Of a stretch of 64,000 nucleotides of DNA, positions 18,807 through 26,872 are shown piece after piece. Origin of the DNA: Scytonema tolypothrichoides VB-61278 (GTDB lineage Bacteria > Cyanobacteriota > Cyanobacteriia > Cyanobacteriales > Nostocaceae); the NCBI RefSeq assembly GCF_000828085.3, contig NZ_JXCA02000023.1, forward strand, positions 572,302-636,301, given 5' to 3'. Position 1 is the first letter of the stretch. The number at the start of each line of letters is the position of its first letter. The translations under genes were made by a program, and so were the position numbers. Under the pieces are notes generated by a model that saw nothing but the letters and a program-made list of their open reading frames with translations, searched no databases and was not told the DNA's origin.

Positions 18807-19985
18807 TCACGTTTGCTGCTTACTTTTGCAGGTCTTGCGACCAACAAAAGTAGAGGCTGCAACTCCACTAGCGTTACTTTGGGGATGCCCTCCCCTAGCG
18901 TTTGCACGACTTAAAATTACTTTGGCTGCATTCACATCTCGTTGTTCAACGTGTCCGCAGTGTGGACAAGAATGAGTACGAGTACTGAGAGATTTTTGTA
19001 CTCTAGCACCACAATTACTACATTCCTGACTGGTAAAGTGTGGAGGTACTGCAATGATTTGTCTTCCAAACTTAACTCCAAAGTATTCGAGCCATTGGCG
19101 GAAGTTATACCAAGATGCATCACTGATGCTTTTGGCTAGCTTATGGTTTCTCACCAGTCCGCTTACATTCAAGTCTTCCAAGACTACCTTAGTGTTAGCA
19201 AGGCATAAGTTACGCGCCAGTCTCTTGGCGTGTTCATTCCTCTGTCTTGTTACTTTTAAATGCTTACGGGCATAAACACCACAAGCTTTCTTCCTACCAG
19301 ATGACCCCTTCTTTTTCTTGTAAATATTGCGCTGTACTCGTTTGATATCTTTCTCAGCTTTACGAAGATACCGTGGGTTTTCTTCATGATTGCCGTTGCT
19401 ATCAGAGTAAAAGTACTCTAGCCCTACATCAATCCCAATTTCAGATGTGGTTATTGGCGCGTCTTGTTGGCTGTCTACGTTAACGCAAAATTGAACGTAG
19501 TAACCATCGGCGCGACGCACAATCCTAACCCGTTTAATTGATTCAACCGGGTAGGTGTGAATATCCCACTTTCCTAGTAGCTTGAGTTCACCAATACCTT
19601 TTTTATCGGAGAAAGTAATACGTCGTTTTGATGAATGCAACTTCCATCCTGACACTTTGTATTCAACCGAACGGCTATGTTTTTTAAAGCGTGGATAGCC
19701 TTTCTTGCCTGGTTTTTTGCCTTTGCAATTATCAAAAAACCTCTTAATAGCGCGTTCTACGTTTTCTACAGATCCTTGGCAAGCATGGCTGTTTAAATCT
19801 TTAACAAACTCGTATTCTGCACGCAACTGAGTGTTGTACTGGTACAGTTCTTTCTTTCCAACGCCACGGTTATCCATCCAATATCTCAATACTTTGTTTC
19901 GCACAAATTGACTTGTCCGAATAGCTTCGTCTATGGCTTTTGATTGATTGGGCTTTACCACGGCTTTGTACTCTAGTACCAACAC
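18807..19985 (-). CDS. tnpB: TnpB RNA-guided nuclease of IS605-like element
   Basis: A 392-residue OrfB/TnpB protein. An N-terminal helical domain (MLVLEYKAVVKPNQSKAIDE) is followed by the RuvC-like nuclease core with IGIDVGLEYFYSD (first Asp), VVLEDLNVSGL (Glu) and RDVNAAKVIL (last Asp). Between them is a zinc ribbon, CSNCGARV and CPHCGHVEQR. TnpB is an RNA-guided DNA endonuclease that favours retention of the element. All catalytic residues are present. It is transcribed away from tnpA. Confidence 0.93.
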   Translation of the reverse strand: MLVLEYKAVVKPNQSKAIDEAIRTSQFVRNKVLRYWMDNRGVGKKELYQYNTQLRAEYEFVKDLNSHACQGSVENVERAIKRFFDNCKGKKPGKKGYPRFKKHSRSVEYKVSGWKLHSSKRRITFSDKKGIGELKLLGKWDIHTYPVESIKRVRIVRRADGYYVQFCVNVDSQQDAPITTSEIGIDVGLEYFYSDSNGNHEENPRYLRKAEKDIKRVQRNIYKKKKGSSGRKKACGVYARKHLKVTRQRNEHAKRLARNLCLANTKVVLEDLNVSGLVRNHKLAKSISDASWYNFRQWLEYFGVKFGRQIIAVPPHFTSQECSNCGARVQKSLSTRTHSCPHCGHVEQRDVNAAKVILSRANARGGHPQSNASGVAASTFVGRKTCKSKQQT

Positions 19986-20052
19986 TCTTAAGTCACCTCC
20001 TTGTTAGATAGCTTTACTACAGCTATAGACTATCTAATATCAAGAAGGTTCC

Positions 20053-20448
20053 ATGAAAAAGTTTAAATCTAACAACAATGTGGTTTATTCATGCAAGTAT
20101 CATGTAGTCTGGACACCCAAGTACAGACGCAACGTGCTTAAAGATGGGGTAGACGTGCGATTAAAAGAACTCTTGGAACAGATTGCTAAGGACATTAAAG
20201 TGGAAATCATTGAGATGGAAATAATGCCAGACCATGTGCATCTATTAATTGAAGTAGACCCTCAATTTGGTGTCCACAAAGCGATTAAACGATTTAAAGG
20301 TGCAACTTCTCGATATTTACGTCTTGAGTTTCCCTTACTAAAAAGCAAGCTCCCCACTTTGTGGACTAATTCTTATTTCGTGTCCACTGTTGGAGGAGCG
20401 CCGCTAGAGGTAATTAAGCAGTATATTCAGTTGCAAAAAGAGGTCTGA
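20053..20448 (+). CDS. tnpA: IS200-like Y1 transposase TnpA
   Basis: A 131-residue HUH single-strand transposase. The core MPDHVHLLIEV holds the His-hydrophobic-His metal site (about residues 59-69), and the nucleophilic Tyr is in EVIKQYIQLQKEV near the C-terminus. The N-terminal VYSCKYHVVWTPKYRRNVL is typical. Length and motifs are intact, so it should be able to mobilise the element. Confidence 0.93.
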   Translation: MKKFKSNNNVVYSCKYHVVWTPKYRRNVLKDGVDVRLKELLEQIAKDIKVEIIEMEIMPDHVHLLIEVDPQFGVHKAIKRFKGATSRYLRLEFPLLKSKLPTLWTNSYFVSTVGGAPLEVIKQYIQLQKEV

Positions 20449-20677
20449 CGGGGAATAAATTCCCCTACGGGCTTATCCTCATAAATAGAATTTAGGGGCT
20501 TGCGCCCTCCGACCTTCGGTCAACTTAACTGCTTAAAAGCTGGTCTCTTAAGAATGATAACAAAATATCAGGTAATTGTTAACCGGAAAATCGGCTGTCT
20601 AGAGAAACTTTGTTAATTATATTCCCAATAACTTAATACCATACCGATTAAGTTGACAATACCGTTACCGCTTATGG

Positions 20678-20956
20678 TTAACAACAATTACATAGTGGAG
20701 GATAGTTACAACAATCGCAATTCACTGTCACAAGGTTCTGATCTACAATTGCTTGTAAACTAGCCTTTAGTTCTGGGTCTCCAACAGTATCACTATATTG
20801 AGCGTTAGTTAGGTTAAGTATGCATTGAAATTTGACGAATCTGTTTCCTCCTAAGCCATTTTTTTCAAAAAGTTCGCCTAATTTAGAGTTATTCACAGCA
20901 TTCATCAGTTCCTGTTGAATCTCTTTTTGGAACTGCTGTAACTTTTCAGAAGCCAT
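20678..20956 (-). CDS. Small peptide with Cys-rich C-terminal tail, candidate precursor peptide
   Basis: A 92-residue protein that I do not recognise firmly. The N-terminal two thirds (MASEKLQQFQKEIQQELMNA, then SKLGELFEKNGLGG) are charged and helical like a leader. The last 15 residues hold six Cys in a Pro-containing tail (CDCCNYPPLCNCC plus flanks). Leader-plus-Cys-rich-core architecture is typical of ribosomal peptides or metal-binding peptides, but no modifying enzyme stands next to it. An A-rich purine stretch (ggaaaaaaat) precedes the ATG. Confidence 0.55.
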   Translation of the reverse strand: MASEKLQQFQKEIQQELMNAVNNSKLGELFEKNGLGGNRFVKFQCILNLTNAQYSDTVGDPELKASLQAIVDQNLVTVNCDCCNYPPLCNCC

Positions 20957-22278
20957 ATTTTTTTCCTTACAAATTGCTAGATATGTAGACTAAGGTTGCA
21001 CTAATGACAGTGCGTTGTACTATCCGTTAACGGAGAACTAACAGGAAAATAGTTAACGCTAAAAGCTTTTGTCCTTTAGCTTTACCGCCTTCCTTCTACT
21101 CCTTAATAGGAGCAAGTGAAATTAACTTATGCACTTGGGAAAGAGAAATTTGAAACGACTTTTTCCTTTCAGGTCTCAACAGTAGTCGTCATGAAACACA
21201 AAATACTTATTTTTCAGCAAAGAACTGGCAGCAGATCCATCCCAATATTACGTTTATCTTTCCTTGTTGTGCTGCGATTGCGCAAAGCAAGAGACGCAAG
21301 GGGCGCGTATCGCCATATTCCTCTTCCTTAAGAAGCCACAGTCGGCTGTAATACCGTTTCACTTTAAGATTGATACAAATAGGCAGCGCTTGGGTGCAGA
21401 GGAGCAGGGGAGCTTCAGGTGCAGAGGAGAAAGAATTAGAGACCAATCATTTGTATCAAGTATTTCGTAAAGTGGTATAAAAGATGACTTATAAGGTACA
21501 AAACTGCTATATCTTGTGAAGTCCTGAACTTCTATCTGGCTATGCCTTGCTTTGGATGCAGTAACGACAAGACCGGTAAAAGCGATCTGCAGCAAAGCAG
21601 CAGCGCTAGCCCCGAAGGGGGCGCTACGCAAACGCTATCACCATCTCCAAAAAACTCAACCCTTCTGGCGTCTGAGTCGTAAGCAGGTGTGTACTGGGAA
21701 CTTTCACCTATCACTATCGTCAATTGACACCAATGCAGGTCTATAGCATTTTGCGATATCGCACACAGAGGAGAGGAGCTTGCACAAGATTCACCGTACA
21801 GTTTTAATGTTCATTGACGCGGTAATTCATAAACTCAGGAGTCAGAGCCAAGAAGCATATATGATCCATAACTAACAAGTCCGGCAGGTGGAAACTGATG
21901 TCATTCTTGGCGAACATTTCTTATTTTCCTTTGAAAAAAATAGATATTCAGAATGTTTATTTTGAGTCAGAAGTTGGTAACTCTTGGATTGGATTGAGTT
22001 TGGCAGCCGAGTGTGGATTCATGTATTCGTCCGTATACATCCAGGGATGGTCTGTACTGCTGGGCTTACGGCTTGCTTTGCTTGCCCGAAGCGCTTTGGG
22101 CTTGGGGGGTAGGACGTGAGTCGCGATCAATGCGCCCAAAAAGAACGGCCCAAAGGGCGATCGCAGTTGAGTAGACACAGACAACAATTTCCGCAATTCC
22201 AACTTTTTGATTTGAGTGGTGACTTTTTCGCCAACAATATTAGGCAAAATGAGTAATACCCAATGGAGCTGCAATCTT
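20957..22278. other. Repeat-rich intergenic region
   Basis: I find no convincing gene in 1.3 kb. Several short open frames occur on both strands but overlap repeats and have no ribosome-binding sites or motifs. Visible elements are the imperfect inverted repeat at 21352-21480, GC-rich palindromic segments near 21285-21310 and 21588-21635 (gcaaagcagcagcgct..., ggggcgctacgcaaacgc), and a similar segment near 22070-22110. Confidence 0.55.
21352..21480. repeat. Imperfect inverted repeat flanking about 60 bp (MITE-like)
   Basis: The left arm taccgtttcactttaagatt continues gatacaaat. It is matched in reverse complement by the right arm atttgtatcaagtatttcg followed by taaagtggta. The interior is purine-rich (ggtgcagaggag occurs twice). 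The arrangement resembles a short non-autonomous element or processed repeat. Confidence 0.5.
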
Positions 22279-23100
22279 ATGGACTTGTATGGAGATGCCT
22301 TAAACATCCTCAAGGAAACGAGTCGGACTTTCTACATTCCAATCACCAAGTTACCACTAGGCTTGCAAGAAGCAGTCGCATCAGCGTACTTGTGTTTGCG
22401 AGCCATTGATGAAATTGAGGATCATCCAGAACTAGAGAACTTCACTAAAGCAAAGCTATTACGAACAATTAGCTTGACATTACAGGCAGGAGGTGATGGC
22501 TTTGCCATCGATGCTTTCTACAAAGGATTTCACTCACATGAACATCTCCTACCAGAGGTTTCCCTCCGAGTTCGAGAATGGGCAATTCTTGCACCTGCAA
22601 CCATTGCTCCTCGGATTTGGGATGCAACTGCGGCAATGGCAGATAGAATGGCTTACTGGGCCCAAAATGATTGGAAAATTCGTACCGAGTCCGATTTGGA
22701 TCGTTACACGTTTGGAGTTGCAGGTGCTGTTGGCTTGATGCTCTCAGATTTATGGGCTTGGTATGATGGGACACAGACAAACCGTATTCATGCAATTGGG
22801 TTTGGTCGTGGTTTACAGGCTGTGAATATCATCCGGAACCACACAGAAGACTTGGTGCGTGGAGTGGACTTCTTTCCAGAGGGGTGGAGTGCAGAAGATT
22901 TGCATCATTATGCCCGTCGCAATTTGACACTGGCAGATGCATACATTAGCGCCCTTGCTCCTGGTCCCGCTTTGGACTTTTGTCAAATTCCCTTAACCTT
23001 AGCTTATGGCACCCTAGATGCTCTTGCCAACGGCAAAAGTAAACTCAGCCGCAGTGATGTTCTTGCACTGCTTGACCAATTGACTAACACAAGCAAATAA
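22279..23100 (+). CDS. Squalene/phytoene synthase-family protein
   Basis: A 273-residue trans-isoprenyl diphosphate synthase (head-to-head). Start: the ATG at 22279 is preceded by ggag at 10 nt; the frame is open upstream. Residues 10-50 carry SRTFYIPITKLP and the first Asp-rich motif AIDEIEDH. The second motif region reads AVNIIRNHTEDLVRGVDFF, where the first Asp of the usual DxxED is Asn. Family members join two FPP or GGPP. Its neighbour genes hpnJ and hpnK concern hopanoids, so a role in squalene or a modified prenyl product is inferred. It is not typical of the cyanobacterial Sqs. Confidence 0.8.
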   Translation: MDLYGDALNILKETSRTFYIPITKLPLGLQEAVASAYLCLRAIDEIEDHPELENFTKAKLLRTISLTLQAGGDGFAIDAFYKGFHSHEHLLPEVSLRVREWAILAPATIAPRIWDATAAMADRMAYWAQNDWKIRTESDLDRYTFGVAGAVGLMLSDLWAWYDGTQTNRIHAIGFGRGLQAVNIIRNHTEDLVRGVDFFPEGWSAEDLHHYARRNLTLADAYISALAPGPALDFCQIPLTLAYGTLDALANGKSKLSRSDVLALLDQLTNTSK

Positions 23101-23526
23101 AATACCTGTTGTCAAGCTTTTCCCTTATGGGAAAGTCCCACGGGTGTTCACATTCACCCATACCTCAATAAACTATCAACTATGTTTATTTAGGTCTGAC
23201 TAAGCGTCCACAGGTTTTACTCAACACTGCTCCTCGCACTTACTCACACACCTTAAGCCGCATTGCGCATCTGTATCTTTACAGAAAGCTGTGCAGCATC
23301 TACAACAAGCGAACAACTGTTCTTAATAGGACTAGAAATACCAAACTTTGCAAAATTATTTTTTCTTATAGACCTCTGGATGATATTCAAGGATATACTC
23401 AGCCAATGTTTTTGCATTCATTGCATGATTGAGTATTCAGTTTTTCTGATAATTTCGACTGCTACAGACTATATAAAATTTTGCAATTGACTCTATTGCC
23501 TTACTTAAAAAAAGGAGAAATCTTTC
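23101..23526. other. Intergenic region before hpnJ
   Basis: There is no gene in 426 bp. A short hairpin, cttttccc-ttat-gggaaag, near 23117-23135 follows the synthase stop without a T-run. The final 70 bp are AT-rich and end in aaaaaaaggagaaa, a strong ribosome-binding site 9 nt before the hpnJ GTG start. The hpnJ promoter is therefore probably in this gap and the synthase may be transcribed separately. Confidence 0.5.
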
Positions 23527-24981
23527 GTGAAAAAAACCCTTTTTCTTAGTCCTCCTTCCTTTGATGGATTTGACGGTGGTGCAGGTTCCCGATACCAAGC
23601 CAAGCGCGAAATTACCTCCTTCTGGTACCCCACATGGCTAGCGCAGCCCGCCGCACTCGTCCCTGGAAGTAAGCTTGTAGATGCTCCTCCACATGGTCAA
23701 ACTGTGGAAGATGTGCTGAAAATCGCCAAAGATTACGAACTGATTATCATGCACACCAGCACACCCTCGCTTGCAAATGATGTCACGTGTGCTCTTGCAA
23801 TGAAAGAACAAAACTCTCATGTACAAATTGGTTTTGTTGGGGCGCACGTCGCTGTCTTACCAGAGGAAACACTGCGCGAGAACTCAGTGATAGACTTTGT
23901 GTGTCGCAACGAATTTGACTACACCTGTCAGGAATTAGCACAAGGCAAACCTTGGGATCAAATAAAAGGACTCAGCTACCGAGACAAAAATGGTCAACTA
24001 CATCACAACGCTGAACGTGATTTAATCCACGATTGGGATGCCATGCCCAGCGTACTACCAGTTTACGGGCGTGATTTAGATATTACGAAATATTTCATAG
24101 GATATTTACTGCATCCCTATGTTTCATTTTACACTGGTCGTGGTTGTCCAGCCAAATGCAGCTTCTGCCTTTGGCCTCAAACAATTGGGGGTCACCAGTA
24201 TCGTACCAAAAGCCCAGAAGCAGTTGGGCGAGAAATGGAAGAAGCCAAAGCCATCTTTGGTGACAAGGTGCAGGAGTATATGTTTGATGATGACACCTTT
24301 ACAATAGATAAGCAGCGGGCGATCGCCATCAGCCAACACATGAAACGCCTCAAGCTGACTTGGAGCTGTAACGCCCGAGCCAACTTAGACTACGATACTC
24401 TCAAGCAACTGCGTGACAACGGCTTACGCCTATTGCTGGTAGGATTTGAATCAGGTAACCAGCAAGTTTTGGACGGGATCAAGAAAGGGATTAAGTTAGA
24501 AGTGGCGCGGAAGTTTATGGAGAATTGCCACAAACTCGGGATTACCGTACACGGCACATTTATCATCGGCTTGCCAAACGAAACCGAACAGACAATTGAA
24601 GAAACAATTCGTTTTGCTTGCGATGTGAGTCCCCATACCATCCAAGTTTCCATCGCCGCCCCTTATCCTGGGACGGAACTTTATCAACAAGCTCAGACTA
24701 ACGGTTGGTTTAGCGATAATTCTCTAGTTGCTTCATCTGGCATTCAAATGTCTACACTTCAATATCCAAACCTCTCTAGTGCCCAAATTGAGGATGCAGT
24801 CGAGCAGATGTATCGTCGCTTCTACTTTCGACCCAAAGCCATTATCCCAATTGTCGGTGAAATGCTAACCAATCCCCAAATGCTAGTTCGTCGCCTGCGT
24901 GAGGGACGCGAGTTTTTCTCTTACCTGAAAGAGCGTCATACACAAGCGGCTGCTAAAGAGCAATCAGTTGTGGGTGGTTAG
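23527..24981 (+). CDS. hpnJ: Hopanoid biosynthesis radical SAM protein HpnJ
   Basis: A 484-residue B12-binding-type radical SAM protein. Residues 1-130 are the cobalamin-binding-like domain starting with the HpnJ hallmark FLSPPSFDGFDGGAGSRYQA. The radical SAM cluster is CxxxCxxC in GRGCPAKCSFC (Cys 207, 211, 214), followed by the TIM-barrel core with FDDDTFTIDK and LLVGFESGNQQVL. HpnJ is known for converting the glucosamine-derived hopanoid head group to the five-membered cyclitol. The start is GTG with a strong ribosome-binding site. Confidence 0.88.
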   Translation: MKKTLFLSPPSFDGFDGGAGSRYQAKREITSFWYPTWLAQPAALVPGSKLVDAPPHGQTVEDVLKIAKDYELIIMHTSTPSLANDVTCALAMKEQNSHVQIGFVGAHVAVLPEETLRENSVIDFVCRNEFDYTCQELAQGKPWDQIKGLSYRDKNGQLHHNAERDLIHDWDAMPSVLPVYGRDLDITKYFIGYLLHPYVSFYTGRGCPAKCSFCLWPQTIGGHQYRTKSPEAVGREMEEAKAIFGDKVQEYMFDDDTFTIDKQRAIAISQHMKRLKLTWSCNARANLDYDTLKQLRDNGLRLLLVGFESGNQQVLDGIKKGIKLEVARKFMENCHKLGITVHGTFIIGLPNETEQTIEETIRFACDVSPHTIQVSIAAPYPGTELYQQAQTNGWFSDNSLVASSGIQMSTLQYPNLSSAQIEDAVEQMYRRFYFRPKAIIPIVGEMLTNPQMLVRRLREGREFFSYLKERHTQAAAKEQSVVGG

Positions 24982-25122
24982 TTAGGTTATAGAATAATTA
25001 GCATACTGCCTTTTTATCCTTAAGAGTGGACTGCCTCACCACGGCATTGTCCTCTCAAATGTGCTGGCTTGGGTACACGAGCCTGGACGAACTATGACAA
25101 CGAACAAATAAATTGTTGCCAT

Positions 25123-25983
25123 ATGAAACTTGGAAGCGAAGAACACAAAGAGCTTTTTTGCCGCAGCTTTATTGAGAGCCACCTGGAGTTTGAGCCAGAA
25201 AAACTGCCTTGGCCTGTTCTCGATAGCGTAGCTCTAGAACGCATACGGAGCATTCCCTTTTGGAGAGAAGCCCTCAGTACAGAGCGACAGGCTGGGGCTA
25301 TGGTGAGTACTTTTGCAGCGACAATTAGTGATCCCCTGTTGCGAGAGGCGATCGCCCTTCAAGCTTTGGAGGAAACCCGCCACTCCCGACTCATTGAGTA
25401 TTTGATCAATCATTACAACATCCAAATCTCACAACCTCCTGAGCCTGTCCTCCCTAGCAATATCAAAACTGCCTTCATTGACTTTGGCTTTGGGGAATGC
25501 CTCGATTCTTTCTTAGCCTTTGGATTGTTTGGAATTGCCCGCCAATCTGGGTATATGCCTGAAGCAATATTCGACATCTTCGACCCAATTCTCAACGAAG
25601 AAGCGCGTCATATCATGTTCTTTGTGAATTGGGTCACTTACTTACAAATTCATGAGGGTAATAAAGCCAATTGGTTGCGTGGGTTTCATGCTCTTTGGCA
25701 TTACTGGAGAGCGTTGCAAGATAAAATCAAAGCCTTTGGTGGCTCAGATGAAGAAAAACAGGAGGCTTTCACTGCCACTGGGGCTACGAACTTCATGGAT
25801 AACTTAACTCCGGAACTTTTTTTATCGACTTGCCTTCAAGAAAACGCCAAACGGATCAGCGTCTTTGATCAACAGCTCCTTCAGCCCCAACTGTTGCCTA
25901 CACTTGCCAAAATCGCGCTACGCATTATCAGGCTGATGCCTCAGCGACAGTCCAACCCAACCGCCCAGTTCTCCGAACAATAA
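25123..25983 (+). CDS. Ferritin-like diiron protein in the hopanoid locus
   Basis: A 286-residue, helical soluble protein (the frame is open to a TTG at 25069). Putative diiron ligands are visible as Glu in STERQAG (about 54), EETRH (83-87), Glu in FGFGECLD (125) and EEARH (159-163). Paired ExxxH motifs on separate helices define ferritin-like oxidases, hydroxylases and deformylating enzymes. The product is unknown. It lies between hpnJ and hpnK (141 bp and 10 bp gaps) on the same strand, so a redox step on hopanoid side chains is a reasonable inference. Confidence 0.72.
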   Translation: MKLGSEEHKELFCRSFIESHLEFEPEKLPWPVLDSVALERIRSIPFWREALSTERQAGAMVSTFAATISDPLLREAIALQALEETRHSRLIEYLINHYNIQISQPPEPVLPSNIKTAFIDFGFGECLDSFLAFGLFGIARQSGYMPEAIFDIFDPILNEEARHIMFFVNWVTYLQIHEGNKANWLRGFHALWHYWRALQDKIKAFGGSDEEKQEAFTATGATNFMDNLTPELFLSTCLQENAKRISVFDQQLLQPQLLPTLAKIALRIIRLMPQRQSNPTAQFSEQ

Positions 25984-25993
25984 ACCAGAACTT

Positions 25994-26872
25994 ATGCAGG
26001 CTCAGAAATTCGCCATTATCAACGGTGATGACTTCGGCTTTTCACATGGCGTCAATCAAGCAATTATCAAAGCGCACAAAGAAGGAGTACTGACGAGTAC
26101 CAGCTTAATGGTTACAGGTGAGGCATTTGATGAAGCGGTTGATTTAGCACACGCTCACCCCACCCTAGCAGTTGGTTTGCATTTGGTTCTGGTGTGTGGT
26201 CGAGCTGCGCTACCACCCTCGCAAATTCCTCACTTGGTTGACTCGATAGGTAACTTTCCATACAGTGCGCCGATAAGTGGGTTGCGCTACCAGTTCATTC
26301 AGGCAACTCATGAGGAATTGCGGCAGGAAATCCGCGCTCAACTGGAAAAATTTCGCTCCTCTGGGTTGCGCCTTTCCCATGTAGATGGGCATTTGCATAT
26401 GCACGTCCATCCGGTGGTTCTGCGTATCCTAGTTGACCTAGCCGATGAATTCGGCATTCGAGTTATCCGTCTTCCTTGTGAGGAACTGGGGATGAGCCTG
26501 CGGCTTGACCGTCGGAACTTACTGACTAAACTGGTTTGGGCGGGTGTATTTGGTGGACTGCGCCGCTACGGTGAGGGGTTGCTGAAATCAAAGGGGATTG
26601 GCTTTGCTGAGCGCGTTTACGGGTTGCTTCAAACTGGTTCTGTGACTGAGGAATACTTGCTTGGTCTCATACCCCAAATTGAGGCAAACCGAGTGGAAAT
26701 TTATTGTCATCCAGCGGTCGCTATAGCTGGCGAACCGCTGAATGGTCCATTAGGGGCAGGTGAAGCTGAACTCGCGGCTACCTTGAGTGAGCAAGTGAGT
26801 GAAATGCTGGCTGCTAAGGGATTTGAATTGACGAATTTTGAGCAACAAAGAACTCAACCCCTGACGTACTAG
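25994..26872 (+). CDS. hpnK: Hopanoid biosynthesis-associated deacetylase HpnK (YdjC/ChbG family)
   Basis: A 292-residue protein of the ChbG/YdjC carbohydrate deacetylase family. The signature IINGDDFGFSHGVNQAI has the metal-binding Asp-Asp at residues 12-13; VGLHLVLVCGRA and VDGHLHMHVHPVVL give the His ligands. HpnK removes the acetyl group from N-acetylglucosaminyl-hopanetetrol before HpnJ acts. It starts 10 bp after the diiron gene and ends overlapping the convergent transferase stop by 3-4 bp. Confidence 0.87.
   Translation: MQAQKFAIINGDDFGFSHGVNQAIIKAHKEGVLTSTSLMVTGEAFDEAVDLAHAHPTLAVGLHLVLVCGRAALPPSQIPHLVDSIGNFPYSAPISGLRYQFIQATHEELRQEIRAQLEKFRSSGLRLSHVDGHLHMHVHPVVLRILVDLADEFGIRVIRLPCEELGMSLRLDRRNLLTKLVWAGVFGGLRRYGEGLLKSKGIGFAERVYGLLQTGSVTEEYLLGLIPQIEANRVEIYCHPAVAIAGEPLNGPLGAGEAELAATLSEQVSEMLAAKGFELTNFEQQRTQPLTY

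Larger units (their letters stand above)
18770..20530. mobile_element. IS605-like element with divergent tnpA and tnpB
   Basis: tnpB (minus strand) and tnpA (plus strand) start 67 bp apart and diverge, the arrangement of IS605. Imperfect subterminal hairpins lie beyond both stops: CCCCaTGCC-tgaa-GGCAGGGG at 18777-18797 near the tnpB side, and gggaataaattccc with small GC hairpins at 20449-20520 near the tnpA side. These fit the recognition hairpins of single-strand transposition. There are no terminal inverted repeats or target duplications, as expected. Both genes look intact, so the element may be active. The exact ends are estimates. Confidence 0.8.

Noticed and set aside
21116..22119. Several 60-90-codon frames on both strands
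   Set aside because: Repeat fragments, no ribosome-binding sites, no family motifs; the real gene starts at 22279.
23263..23490. 75-codon frame upstream of hpnJ
   Set aside because: AT-rich, hydrophobic-biased and without a start signal; the gap looks regulatory.
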